From Schaalia sp. JY-X169 (GTDB lineage: Bacteria; Actinomycetota; Actinomycetes; Actinomycetales; Actinomycetaceae), in NCBI RefSeq assembly GCF_014069575.1, contig NZ_CP059675.1, forward strand, positions 124,001 to 188,000: 64,000 nt of DNA, written 5' to 3'. Positions 16,624-25,416 of this stretch are shown here, piece by piece. The position numbers were made by a program, and so were the translations under genes. Every line of letters starts with the position of its first letter. The first letter of the stretch is position 1. Under the pieces are notes generated by a model. The model worked only from the letters and a program-made list of their open reading frames with translations. It did not search any database and had not been told where the DNA came from.

Positions 16624-18701
16624 CGCAGTTCCTTGCGTGGTTGCCGTGGATTGGTCTGGCGGCTGCAATGGTCGCGGTTTGGGTGGGGACCAGTTACTTC
16701 TGGTTGAGGCTCGCTCGCATTCCCGCCGCCGCAGCAATTGCTGCCGCTCCGGCCGTTACTGCGGGATTGATCCTCCCCATCTCGATCCTTTACGAGACTC
16801 TCGGTTGGTTCTGGTCTGGGGCACGGGTCTTCCCTGTGCTCGTGGTGATCGGGGCAGCGGGAGCCGGACTTTTCCTCACCAGAAGCAGAGTCATCAGCGT
16901 GGGACGTCCTCGCTACCGCATGCGGTTCTGGTCTGTCGGTTTTGTGGGTGCCGCAGCTGTGGGTTGGCTGCTAGCGGCCCTTCCCACAATGGTGGTGGCA
17001 CCCCCGAGCAACCCGGTCCAGCAGTGGGATCCCTCATTTCACCTCAATGGTGTTTGGGGGATAACTAAGCTTGGTATTGGGGCGCCAGGTAACGGCTTGG
17101 CACACAACTACGGCGGGGAAACCAACTACGGCTATCCGATCGGGTGGCACGCCTTCACTTCGCTGTTTGCCACCCCTGAGACAACAGTTCAGACTGCCAA
17201 CGCTTCAAGTCTTGCCTTGATGGCGGTGTGGGTTGTTGGTGCGGCCGTCTATACCTACACCCTCTATCCCAGTCGCCGCGCGGCACTGGCCGCCGCAGTT
17301 ATTGCGGGCCTCCTCCCATCAATGCCTGCCGATGCTCTGACTGCCTACTCGCAGTGGCCTAACGCCATGTCGGTGGCACTCCTCCCAGGTGGGGCGACAG
17401 TTGTTGTCCTGTTGGGCAGATCGCTGATGGGTATCCTGCGCGTGCCGTCCTCCGCGGGGGACGTCCGGTCCGTTCTGCCCCTACGCAGCGAGTCCTGGTC
17501 CACATTTGGTTTACTCTTGGCCGTTTCTCTCCTGGCTATTCTTGGTGGCATCCAAGCCCACCAGGTCTACGCGTTCAACCTTCTGTTCCTGTTGCTTCCC
17601 GCACTTCTTGCTGGAGCCTGGCGACTTATTGCAGGTGGACTGCGCCAGCGCCGTCCGGGACTTATTCTGGGGACCGTCGCTTCCGCAGTGTTTGGCGTGG
17701 TGGCCTTCGTGTGGGTGCAGTTGACGCCAGAGGTTGAGTCGATGCGCAACTACCCCCGCTATGGCGTCGATATTTCGAGAGGAATTTCCCAGGCGCTGGT
17801 TCCCAACCCACCGTTCAACCTGACATTTGGGTTGATGGCTTTCAACGTCGTCATCTCAGCACTGCTCGTTGCCGGGATACTCCGAGTCATGCTTGGACGC
17901 TACAGGCGGGCGGCCTGGGTGCCGTGGCCGGGAGGGTTGAAGCCGGTGGCATGGCCCGTCTGGTCCTACCTGCTTTTCGCCACTTTTGTTTTCTTTGCCT
18001 ACGGTCCGGATTGGCCCATCCGTAAATGGATAGTCGGCCCCTGGTTTGTTGACGGTCGGCGCGTCATGGAGGCAATGTCTCTCGCCCTCGTCCCCCTGGT
18101 GGCGATAGGTTTCGGTTGGCTGGCCGTGTGGTGCGTCAACTGGTGGAATATGAGCATGGCGCGGGGGAGTGCCGCGCAAGAGCGGTGGATCTCGGTGGCT
18201 CTAGGCGGTGTGCTGATCGTTGCCAGCGGGGTGGGGGCCATGGATGCGCGCATCGGCGCAGCGCGCTCGGTGCTGGATGCCAATAATCTGGGCAAACCGG
18301 GCATGGCGGCCCAGGGCGTCCTCGACATGATGGCAACACTTCCGGACATACTGCCCGAGGACGCGGTTGTTTTGGGTGACCCCCAGGCCGGCGCCATGTA
18401 TGCGCAGGTGATCGGGCAACGCTGGGCCTACTTCCCACAGTTGTCCCTGATGAACTCCGATGCTGAGACGCAAGAGATGATTACGGAGAACTTCGACAGA
18501 ATAAGCGAGGATCCCCAGGTCTGCGAGGCTGTGCGGGCCGCTGGAATAACCCACTTCATCTCTAATCCGGACGGTGCATACTACGGGACAATGCGGTCAG
18601 ACCGCATGCCGGGACTGTACGGCGTGGACACTTCTGAGGGGTTTGAGTTGGTGGCCGAGGGCGGAGGCGCCCGGCTGTACAAAATCACGGCTTGCGACTG
18701 A
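16620..18701 (+). CDS. DUF6541-family polytopic membrane protein
   Basis: A 693-residue protein with roughly 13-15 predicted helices and a C-terminal extracytoplasmic domain (from ~560) ending GGGARLYKITACD. Segments such as PPSNPVQQWDPSFHLNGVW, GYPIGWHAFTSLF and YSQWPNAMSVALLPGG are typical of DUF6541 proteins of actinobacteria. Their GT-C-like topology suggests a polyprenyl-linked glycosyltransferase, but no activity is established. The GTG start overlaps the DedA stop by 4 bp, so the two are likely co-translated and both may act on lipid-linked envelope substrates. Confidence 0.82.
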   Translation: MTQFLAWLPWIGLAAAMVAVWVGTSYFWLRLARIPAAAAIAAAPAVTAGLILPISILYETLGWFWSGARVFPVLVVIGAAGAGLFLTRSRVISVGRPRYRMRFWSVGFVGAAAVGWLLAALPTMVVAPPSNPVQQWDPSFHLNGVWGITKLGIGAPGNGLAHNYGGETNYGYPIGWHAFTSLFATPETTVQTANASSLALMAVWVVGAAVYTYTLYPSRRAALAAAVIAGLLPSMPADALTAYSQWPNAMSVALLPGGATVVVLLGRSLMGILRVPSSAGDVRSVLPLRSESWSTFGLLLAVSLLAILGGIQAHQVYAFNLLFLLLPALLAGAWRLIAGGLRQRRPGLILGTVASAVFGVVAFVWVQLTPEVESMRNYPRYGVDISRGISQALVPNPPFNLTFGLMAFNVVISALLVAGILRVMLGRYRRAAWVPWPGGLKPVAWPVWSYLLFATFVFFAYGPDWPIRKWIVGPWFVDGRRVMEAMSLALVPLVAIGFGWLAVWCVNWWNMSMARGSAAQERWISVALGGVLIVASGVGAMDARIGAARSVLDANNLGKPGMAAQGVLDMMATLPDILPEDAVVLGDPQAGAMYAQVIGQRWAYFPQLSLMNSDAETQEMITENFDRISEDPQVCEAVRAAGITHFISNPDGAYYGTMRSDRMPGLYGVDTSEGFELVAEGGGARLYKITACD

Positions 18702-18738
18702 GGGCGCGCAAGGCCGAACTAGGCAGTAAAGAGGAAGT

Positions 18739-19734
18739 ATGACTCAGCAGGCGACAACGGTGACGAACATACCGGGTCCACCACCTCTTGGTGGCCGCGT
18801 ACGGATTGCCTTCCTGGGTCCGTTCGGTACATTCACCGAGCAGGCAGTGTGGCAGATAGCCCCGGCAGGAGCGGAGCTGATCCCAGCGGCTTCCGCACCC
18901 CAGGCGCTTGAAGCTGTACGAAACGGGGTGGCGGACCGCGCGGTGGTCCCGATCGAAAACTCGATTGAAGGCGGCGTCAACGCAACAATCGACACCCTCT
19001 CTCGCGGCGAGGATCTGCACATTGTTGCCGAGATGATTGTCCCTGTTCGCTTTGTGCTTGCAGCGCTCCCAGGGACGCGGCTCGATGACGTTCGCAGTGT
19101 CGGCACCCACCCGCATGCGTGGGCTCAGTGCCGACGCTGGGCGGAAACAAACCTTCCCGAGGTCGTGCACGTTCCCACCACTTCCACTGCCGCGGCGGCT
19201 GAGCTGCTTGGGTCGTTCGCAAGCGAGGAAGCAGAACGCCCCTTTGATGCAGTCCTCTGCAATGCCCCGTCGGTAGAGAGGTACGGGCTGGTCCCACTTG
19301 TCAGCGATGTCGCGGACAACCCGGGCGCGGTAACCAGGTTCATCATGGCCGCCCGGTCTGGAAATGTCCCGCCCGCCACCGGCGCAGATAAGACAACGAT
19401 CCAGGTCAGCCTTCCGTCAGACGAGGCCGGTGCGCTGCTGATGATGCTGGAACAGTTCAGTGTGCGCGGAGTCAACCTTTCCCGCATTGAGTCGCGTCCC
19501 GCTGGTGACGGCCTAGGTCACTACGCCTTTTCCATTGATATTGCTGGACATGTGCGTGAAGAGCGGGTCCAGGCAGCACTGGTTGGTTTGCACCGAACTT
19601 GCCCGAAGGTGCAGTTCCTTGGCTCCTATCCGCGGGTGGATGGTATTCGGGCAGAGATTCAGCGCGGAACCAAGGACTCGGACTTTGTGGAGGCTCGCAA
19701 CTGGGTGGAGTCAATCGCGAGGTTTGGCGCGTGA
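18739..19734 (+). CDS. pheA: Prephenate dehydratase
   Basis: A 331-residue monofunctional enzyme that converts prephenate to phenylpyruvate in phenylalanine synthesis. The catalytic domain has IAFLGPFGTFTEQA, VPIENSIEGGVNATID and the TRF motif (AVTRFIMAAR). The C-terminal ACT domain (GALLMMLEQFSVRGVNLSRI, then ESRP) is the usual Phe-binding regulatory part. No chorismate mutase domain is present. Start ATG 18739 follows AGAGGAAGT. It is 37 bp after the DUF6541 gene and convergent with the next gene, almost touching it. Confidence 0.96.
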   Translation: MTQQATTVTNIPGPPPLGGRVRIAFLGPFGTFTEQAVWQIAPAGAELIPAASAPQALEAVRNGVADRAVVPIENSIEGGVNATIDTLSRGEDLHIVAEMIVPVRFVLAALPGTRLDDVRSVGTHPHAWAQCRRWAETNLPEVVHVPTTSTAAAAELLGSFASEEAERPFDAVLCNAPSVERYGLVPLVSDVADNPGAVTRFIMAARSGNVPPATGADKTTIQVSLPSDEAGALLMMLEQFSVRGVNLSRIESRPAGDGLGHYAFSIDIAGHVREERVQAALVGLHRTCPKVQFLGSYPRVDGIRAEIQRGTKDSDFVEARNWVESIARFGA

Positions 19735-19736
19735 CC

Positions 19737-21092
19737 TCAGATCCGGCGATCCCACTCTGGGATCGCCCCCGGGGTGCCCGAAGGGACGCGGACTAGCAGT
19801 GCATCCTTGTCGGAGCGGCTGGTAACCGTGCGGGCCGTCCCAACAGGATCACCATCCACCTGAACGGGGTACGGCTTGGAGATATCAACGCGAGCTGCAG
19901 GGGTTTGACGAAACTGGATCTTCGCCAGGTCATTCTTGACGTTGATGGGGTGCAGCCCCGCCTGGTTGCCGAAGATCTTCACCGACAGGTACGCCCACCC
20001 CAGCAGGCCCACCTGGGTGTCAATGGCGATAACGTCCAGCTGTCCGTCATCGATCAGCGCCGATGGAGCCAACTGAGCGAATGGAAGCTCCCCGCAGTTG
20101 GCGAAGAGGACAGTTCTGGCACGGAGCGCCGTCATGTCAAACTCGCTCGTTGTGTCCGTGCCCGTTGAGGGCCCCGTGGGGGCTGCCAGAACGCTGGAAG
20201 CCCGCACAGCGTCCCGAACAGACTGGGGGATTGGAATCGCGTGGAACAGGTCCGGCGTGCCATTAATGGGGTCATCTTCTGTCCGCAGGACTGTGACTGT
20301 TGCCTTCATGCGTTCTATTCGCAGTGCAGACAAGGCGGTGAGAACGTACGCTGACCACCCCACCTTCTTCTTCAGCTCCGGGGTGGTATTGGCCATCGTC
20401 TCACCGTCAAACCCCACCCCTGCGATAACAAGGTAGGCGTATTCGGTTTCAGCTGGCTCGCGCACGCCCTCCGGAAGAGCGCGAACGTCCTCGGCCTGAG
20501 CCTGCTTCAACAGGCGACCTTCGGCTGGAAGTTCAGACTTCACCTGGACTCGGTCAACACTCAACCAAGCAAGATCAACGCGCCGACTGACCGGGGTCAG
20601 CGCAACACGGATTGCACCCTTCGGGGATAGTGGCAATCCCAGGTTCCGTGCCAGAAGGTTTCCAGTTCCGATGGGTAGCAGGGCCATCGGAACCCTAGAG
20701 TGAGCCATGCCCGCGGCGACCGCGCGTACCGTGCCGTCACCCCCCGCCGCGATCACAAGTGCGGGTTTGTGGCGCAATGCCTCAATGGTCTGCCCGGTTC
20801 CAGGGTCCTCAACCGTCGTTTCAATCCACCTGGCGGGCCTGCCTGTGGCCCGAACGACCTCGGCGTTAATTTGGATACGAAGTGCGTCATAGTCGGATGG
20901 TTTGGTCGGGTTCGCAACCACCCACACCTCACCCGTCGCGCCGGGATCAACCGGTAACAAACCGGTCTCGTCCTCGACCGTTATGTCACGTTGCTTACGG
21001 TGCGAAACCAGTACGAAGACAAGTGCGAGCACGGCGACAACAACAATTGCCCCAAGGGACAGTGAAGCCCACAAAATCTCGCTGCTCGACAT
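19737..21092 (-). CDS. Diacylglycerol kinase catalytic-domain (DagK-like) lipid kinase
   Basis: A 451-residue protein with one N-terminal membrane anchor (residues ~8-30), then a DAGK_cat domain: VVANPTKPSDYDAL, the nucleotide-binding AAGGDGTVRAVAAG, and LLPIGTGNLLARNLGL. The C-terminal beta-rich domain contains GVGFDGETMANT and ends with VDGDP, as in the YegS/DgkB group. Members phosphorylate diacylglycerol or related lipids; in actinobacteria the substrate is often unclear. It is longer than typical DgkB (~300 aa) because of the anchor and inserts. It ends 2 bp from pheA on the opposite strand. Confidence 0.9.
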   Translation of the reverse strand: MSSSEILWASLSLGAIVVVAVLALVFVLVSHRKQRDITVEDETGLLPVDPGATGEVWVVANPTKPSDYDALRIQINAEVVRATGRPARWIETTVEDPGTGQTIEALRHKPALVIAAGGDGTVRAVAAGMAHSRVPMALLPIGTGNLLARNLGLPLSPKGAIRVALTPVSRRVDLAWLSVDRVQVKSELPAEGRLLKQAQAEDVRALPEGVREPAETEYAYLVIAGVGFDGETMANTTPELKKKVGWSAYVLTALSALRIERMKATVTVLRTEDDPINGTPDLFHAIPIPQSVRDAVRASSVLAAPTGPSTGTDTTSEFDMTALRARTVLFANCGELPFAQLAPSALIDDGQLDVIAIDTQVGLLGWAYLSVKIFGNQAGLHPINVKNDLAKIQFRQTPAARVDISKPYPVQVDGDPVGTARTVTSRSDKDALLVRVPSGTPGAIPEWDRRI

Positions 21093-21166
21093 GCATCCAA
21101 GAGTAGCCCAGGACGTGAACTTGGCCCGACAGTGGGCACTCGGCGTTGCACCGCTACGATGGGATC

Positions 21167-22444
21167 ATGATTGATATGCGTTTGCTTCGTGAAGATCCAG
21201 ACAGAGTCCGCGCATCCCAGGAAGCCCGTGGTGAAGACCCGGACCTGGTGGACGCGCTGATTGTCGCAGATGAGAAGCGCAGGGGTGCGCTCCAAGACCA
21301 TGAGTCGCTGCGGGCTGAACACAAGACCGTATCTCGAAGTATTGGTAACGCGGCTCCCGAGGATCGGCAGGCGACCCTGGCAGCGGCGCGTGAGCTGTCG
21401 GCGAAAGTGGCGGAAGCCAAAGAGAAAGCAGACGAGGCCGATGCCGAGGTCACGCGGATCTCCATGCTCCTGTCAAACGTTGTGGAGCAAGAAGCACCCA
21501 TTGGCGGTCCGGACGACTTTGTGGTTCTCCGTCACGAGGGTCCCACGCCAAGGGACTTTGAGAAGGATGGGTACGCCCCCAAAGACCACCTGGAACTTGG
21601 TGAGGGCCTTGGTGCGATAGACGTCAAGCGTGGCGCCAAAGTGTCCGGGGCGCGCTTCTACTACCTCAGTGGCATCGGGGCCCGCCTTGAGTTGGCGCTC
21701 CTTTCAATGGCCGCAGACCAAGCAACCAAGGCCGGGTTCACCCTGCAGATAACACCCACCCTTGTGAAGCCCGAAATTATGCGTGGAACAGGGTTCCTCG
21801 GCGAGCATGCGGATGAGATCTACTATCTGCCTGCCGATGACCTCTACCTGGTAGGCACCTCCGAAGTTGCGCTTGCGGGCTACCACGAAGGGGAGATTCT
21901 TGACCTCAGCAACGGGCCCCTGCGTTACGCCGGCTGGTCAACCTGCTACCGCAGGGAAGCGGGAGCTGCGGGACGTGACACCCGCGGCATCATTAGAGTC
22001 CACCAGTTCAACAAGGTTGAAATGTTCTCCTTCTGTGACCCGACAGACGCTGCCGAGGAACACCAGAGGCTGCTCTCGATGGAAGAGGAGATGCTCGCAA
22101 AGGTAGAGCTTCCCTACAGGGTTATAGACACTGCCACGGGCGACCTCGGCTCATCTGCGGCTCGTAAGTTTGACTGTGAGGCATGGCTTCCGACCCAGGA
22201 GCGGTGGATGGAAGTCACTTCGACCTCGAACTGCACCACCTTCCAGGCGCGCCGCCTCTCGGTGCGTCAGCGCACGGAGGACGGCATTGGCCCCGTTGCC
22301 ACGCTGAATGGAACGCTTGCCACGACTCGTTGGTTGGTCGCGATGCTAGAGAATCACCAGAACGAGGACGGGTCGGTCAACGTACCCGCTGCCCTGCGTC
22401 CCTACCTGGGCGGCCTCGAAGTAATGACTCCCGGGCAAAGGTAA
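21167..22444 (+). CDS. serS: Seryl-tRNA synthetase
   Basis: A 425-residue class II synthetase that charges tRNA-Ser with serine. The N-terminal coiled-coil arm (residues ~30-105) carries the long-arm contact. Motif 2 ([20 protein letters not shown]) and motif 3 ([20 protein letters not shown]) are intact. Start ATG 21167 gives [18 protein letters not shown], which matches actinobacterial SerS. Three serine tRNA genes lie in the same window, though not in an operon with it. The HAD gene follows after 7 bp. Confidence 0.97.
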   Translation: MIDMRLLREDPDRVRASQEARGEDPDLVDALIVADEKRRGALQDHESLRAEHKTVSRSIGNAAPEDRQATLAAARELSAKVAEAKEKADEADAEVTRISMLLSNVVEQEAPIGGPDDFVVLRHEGPTPRDFEKDGYAPKDHLELGEGLGAIDVKRGAKVSGARFYYLSGIGARLELALLSMAADQATKAGFTLQITPTLVKPEIMRGTGFLGEHADEIYYLPADDLYLVGTSEVALAGYHEGEILDLSNGPLRYAGWSTCYRREAGAAGRDTRGIIRVHQFNKVEMFSFCDPTDAAEEHQRLLSMEEEMLAKVELPYRVIDTATGDLGSSAARKFDCEAWLPTQERWMEVTSTSNCTTFQARRLSVRQRTEDGIGPVATLNGTLATTRWLVAMLENHQNEDGSVNVPAALRPYLGGLEVMTPGQR

Positions 22445-22451
22445 ACGCCAC

Positions 22452-23360
22452 TTGCAAACACTGATTACGCCGCCGCCTCACGATGCGCCCTCCCTTCCAT
22501 ATGAAGAACAGGTAGACCACGCGCGAGAGGCTCTGCCCGCGGACTTGCCCGATGACCCCTCCAAGGTGCTTGTGGCTCTTGACGTTGACGGGACGCTCGT
22601 GACGGCGAACGGCGCGTCTGAGAACGTGCGACGCACAGTTGCGAGCTCCATTGAGGCAGGCATCAACGTCGTCATCGCCACCGGACGCGGGGTTGCGGCA
22701 ACACGCCCGGTCTTCCAGGAGCTGGAACTCCCCTCCGGTTTCTCCGTTTCTTCGAATGGTGCACAGATCGTCCGCTGGGAGAGGGCCCAGGACGGCCGCC
22801 ACGTCTATGAGACGTTGAGTGAGACGTACTTTGATCCCCGCGCTGCAGTTCAAGCGGTCCTCGGGGTGATTCCCGGGACCATCCTTGGCGCTGACGGTGG
22901 TGACGAACGCATGCGCGTCAACCAGTACTTCCCGCCGGGGGAGTTAGCGTCGGTGGAAGACCTGCATGAGCTTGAGGAGCTGCTTTCCTTCCCCACATTG
23001 CGCATGGTGGTGCGCGCACCCTGGTTGACCAGGGTCGAGTTCGAGGACGCTCTCACTTCCGTTGACCTGTCCTCTGTTGAGTGTGCCATTGGGTGGACAT
23101 CGTGGGCTGATCTCACAGCCCACGGAACAACAAAGGCGAAGGGGTTGGAAACGCTGGTTTCCGACCTCGGCATCGACCGGCGCGGAACAATCGCGGTTGG
23201 GGATGGGACCAACGACATTGCAATGCTCGAGTGGGCCGCGCACGGTGTTGCCATGGGAACTGCAACTCCTGACATTATTGCCGCAGCGAACACAACCACA
23301 GGCGCTGTTGACCACGATGGTGCCGCCGCCGTCCTCGACGCCCTCCTAGAGAGGTATTAA
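22452..23360 (+). CDS. HAD-superfamily (Cof-type) phosphatase
   Basis: A 302-residue haloacid-dehalogenase-fold hydrolase of the Cof/IIB group. Motif I is VALDVDGTLVTANG (nucleophile Asp), motif II ATGRG, and motif IV AVGDGTNDIAML. A large cap domain (residues ~100-220) sits between motifs II and III, as in sugar-phosphate phosphatases. The likely start is TTG 22452, preceded by AAAGG; no ATG lies nearby. It is 7 bp downstream of serS. The substrate is not predictable. Confidence 0.87.
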   Translation: MQTLITPPPHDAPSLPYEEQVDHAREALPADLPDDPSKVLVALDVDGTLVTANGASENVRRTVASSIEAGINVVIATGRGVAATRPVFQELELPSGFSVSSNGAQIVRWERAQDGRHVYETLSETYFDPRAAVQAVLGVIPGTILGADGGDERMRVNQYFPPGELASVEDLHELEELLSFPTLRMVVRAPWLTRVEFEDALTSVDLSSVECAIGWTSWADLTAHGTTKAKGLETLVSDLGIDRRGTIAVGDGTNDIAMLEWAAHGVAMGTATPDIIAAANTTTGAVDHDGAAAVLDALLERY

Positions 23361-23445
23361 GACTCAGGGGTAGACCGTCTGGGGCGATATGATGGGTCGG
23401 GCGCCCTAGGCGCTGCCTCGTTCTATGTAGCCAAAGGTGGAAAAC

Positions 23446-24807
23446 ATGGGTTGGTTAGAGTCGGTTGAGCACAATCGGTGGCTTTCCAGACAACTCCAGG
23501 ATCTCTTGGAAAGAGGGCGCGCAGCATGGGCGCCGACTGGATTTGGGTACTTCCGACCCGATGGGCACCTCGACCTCGACAAACCTATTGATCTTGCCAT
23601 TACTGCGCGAATGACCTTCGCTTTTTCGCTGGGTGTCCTGATGGGAATCCCAGGGTGTCGTCGCTATGCTGACCACGGGGTACGCTGCCTGCAAACATAC
23701 TTCCGCGACCGTGAGTATGGCGGGTGGTTTACCGCCATCGACCACGATCCGAACGAGGACGGACACGGTGTTCCCTGGGCTGACGCCGGTGACTCTAAGT
23801 GGCAGTATGCTCACGCGTTTCTGATTCTCGCGGCAGCAACAGCCACGAATGCCAACCGACCCGGGGCCCACGAGCTGCTGCAGGACGCCCTCGCCGACCA
23901 AATGCTCCACTGGTATGACGAAGAAAACGGGCTGGTAGCAGACCGTTACAGTCGGGATTGGTTAGTTTGTGAACCGTACCGGGGCATGAACTCTCTCATG
24001 CATACGGTGGAGGCGTACTTGGCTGCGTCCGAGGCCGTACAGGATATTGAGTGGATTCAACGCGCTGAGAGAATGTTGGGCTTCGCTTATCGGGAAGCCA
24101 GTCATTACTCGTGGCGCGTCCCGGAACATCACGACGCCGACTGGCGGCCTCTCCTTGACTTCAACAAGGATGATCCAAATGTGCCGCACTACCCTTACGG
24201 GTTCGTAATTGGTCACGGGATGGAGCTGGCGCGGCTCGGTGTGCAACTGCGCGGGGCGTTGCGAGAAGAGGGATTGAAAGAGCCAGCCTACTTGGGTCAG
24301 GGCTCAATCGAACTGTTTGAGCGTGCGCGTAAGGACGGTTGGCGACGCAATGGCAAACCGGGATTTGTGCACACGACAGATTTTGAGGGAAACCCGGTTC
24401 TTACCGAACGTTTGCAGTGGGTCCTTTGTGAGGGGATCTGCGCAACGGTGGCACTGCGGCGGGCAACACTGGATGACGGGGGCCATGCGGGGCACGTTGA
24501 AGCCTATGAGCACTCCTACCACTCGTGGATTGACTACCTCAATGACTACATGATGTTGGAGCCGGGTGTGATCGCGCGTGCCCTCAATGAGGACAACGAG
24601 CCGATGGAGGGCACGATTTCAGCCCGCCCAGACATTTATCACACGATCCAGGCCTTCTTGATTGGCCGTGTTCCGATGTGGCCGCCGCTTGGGGCTGCGC
24701 TGTCGCGTGGGCTCCTAGACCATCCCGAGGGGGCACCGCGGCGCCCGCAGAACAGGCGTGGCAAGGGCGGACGTGGGCAGAGGTCAATCTTCTCTTGGGG
24801 GGAGTAG
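23446..24807 (+). CDS. AGE-family aldose-ketose isomerase (YihS / mannose isomerase-like)
   Basis: A 453-residue (alpha/alpha)6-barrel sugar isomerase. It shares many landmarks with YihS: HNRWL, PTGFG, ITARM, YGGW, YRGMNSLMHTVEAYL and VPEHHDADWRPLLDFNKDDP, including the catalytic-type His residues. YihS interconverts sulfoquinovose and sulfofructose, and close relatives interconvert mannose and fructose. No other sulfoquinovose gene is nearby, so mannose isomerase is at least as likely. Start ATG 23446 follows AGGTGG. The C-terminus runs into a Pro/Arg/Gly-rich tail, and its TAG stop abuts the duplicated tRNA-Ser 3' end at 24806. Confidence 0.85.
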   Translation: MGWLESVEHNRWLSRQLQDLLERGRAAWAPTGFGYFRPDGHLDLDKPIDLAITARMTFAFSLGVLMGIPGCRRYADHGVRCLQTYFRDREYGGWFTAIDHDPNEDGHGVPWADAGDSKWQYAHAFLILAAATATNANRPGAHELLQDALADQMLHWYDEENGLVADRYSRDWLVCEPYRGMNSLMHTVEAYLAASEAVQDIEWIQRAERMLGFAYREASHYSWRVPEHHDADWRPLLDFNKDDPNVPHYPYGFVIGHGMELARLGVQLRGALREEGLKEPAYLGQGSIELFERARKDGWRRNGKPGFVHTTDFEGNPVLTERLQWVLCEGICATVALRRATLDDGGHAGHVEAYEHSYHSWIDYLNDYMMLEPGVIARALNEDNEPMEGTISARPDIYHTIQAFLIGRVPMWPPLGAALSRGLLDHPEGAPRRPQNRRGKGGRGQRSIFSWGE

Positions 24808-24832
24808 GGTTCGAATCCCTTACTCTCCGCCA
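24806..24832 (+). repeat. Duplicated 3' end of tRNA-Ser(UGA), att-like fragment
   Basis: A 27-bp segment (starting AGGGTTCGAATCC, ending CTCCGCCA) is identical to 25001-25027, the T-arm and 3' acceptor strand plus CCA of the intact tRNA-Ser. The copy lies 195 bp upstream of its match, immediately after the isomerase stop codon. No D-arm or anticodon arm is present, so it is not a functional tRNA. Such duplications are what integrases leave at tRNA 3' ends, but no integrase gene is present. Confidence 0.85.
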
Positions 24833-24839
24833 GTTCGAC

Positions 24840-24893
24840 CCCGGCGGGCCCGCATCTCCGCCCCGGCGGGCTCTACGTTGCATCCCGGCGGGC
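24840..24893. repeat. Three 22-bp-phased CCCGGCGGGC repeats
   Basis: CCCGGCGGG, a near-palindrome, occurs at 24840, 24862 and 24884, exactly 22 bp apart, or about two helical turns. The three copies therefore face the same side of the DNA just upstream of the tRNA-Ser promoter. They could bind a protein cooperatively or form GC-rich hairpins in RNA. Confidence 0.7.
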
Positions 24894-24899
24894 TCTCAG

Positions 24900-24929
24900 T
24901 TTTCACTTCTGGGCCCACCTAGTTACAAT
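24900..24929 (+). promoter_or_regulatory. Promoter of tRNA-Ser(UGA)
   Basis: TTTTCA at 24900-24905 and TACAAT at 24924-24929 are separated by 18 bp. The tRNA begins 8 bp after the -10 element, so little or no 5' leader needs removal. The placement fits, but the -35 is weak. Confidence 0.5.
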
Positions 24930-24937
24930 GAAGCGCT

Positions 24938-25027
24938 GGAGAGTTGACCGAGTGGCCGAAGGTGTTGGTCTTGAAAACCAATGTGTCAGCAATGGCACCA
25001 AGGGTTCGAATCCCTTACTCTCCGCCA
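24938..25027 (+). tRNA. tRNA-Ser(UGA)
   Basis: The acceptor arms GGAGAGT and ACTCTCC pair, with G discriminator and encoded CCA at 25025-25027. The anticodon arm TTGGTCT-TGA-AAACCAA gives UGA. A long variable arm (TGTGTCAGCAATGGCACCA region) and a GGTTCGAATCC T-loop complete a class II serine tRNA. Confidence 0.97.
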
Positions 25028-25041
25028 CTAGTGGTAAGGAG

Positions 25042-25075
25042 AACCCCGGAACTGTTGAAGTTCCGGGGTTTTTTT
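25042..25075 (+). terminator. Rho-independent terminator after tRNA-Ser
   Basis: A perfect 12-bp stem (AACCCCGGAACT / AGTTCCGGGGTT) with a 5-nt loop is followed by a run of T residues to 25075. This is one of the clearest intrinsic terminators in the window. Confidence 0.92.
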
Positions 25076-25187
25076 GCTCCCACCGCCCGCGATCCTGCTC
25101 TCCTGCCGCGCCCAAGTCGCACATGGAGTCGTGTGCAACGGCCAAATCCAAGAGCGCCGCAGGCGAGGGCCATCTAGGGCAAGACGG

Positions 25188-25293
25188 TAACGGTGCGAGT
25201 TATGCCGTACGGAGCGAGTTTGGTTCAGTTTCTCTTTAAATTACGGCGTTATGTTGACCAAACCCGCTCCGTAAGGCGTAACCCGCACCGTTA
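25188..25293. repeat. 37-bp-arm intergenic inverted repeat (family also at 47863)
   Basis: The left arm 25188-25224 pairs with the right arm 25257-25293 at 33 of 37 positions, around a 32-nt loop. Within the arm the words GGTGCGAGTT and GGAGCGAGTT are themselves a direct repeat. A diverged relative lies at 47863-47975, sharing AGGCGTA and GTGCGGGTT words. The 25028-25580 gap has no supported gene. Confidence 0.8.
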
Positions 25294-25416
25294 TGACGCG
25301 GGGTAGCGCCGGCGCCAACCTCAACAAGCAAACAGTTGCCTGCCGACTCCAAACAGTCGGTCAGCCAGCATCCGGGACTCTGCCGTGCTGCTGCCACGCT
25401 CTAGTCGTCGCTATTT

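Noticed and set aside
24806-24832. A second tRNA-Ser gene
   Set aside because: Only the T-arm and 3' acceptor strand are present; no D-arm or anticodon arm upstream.
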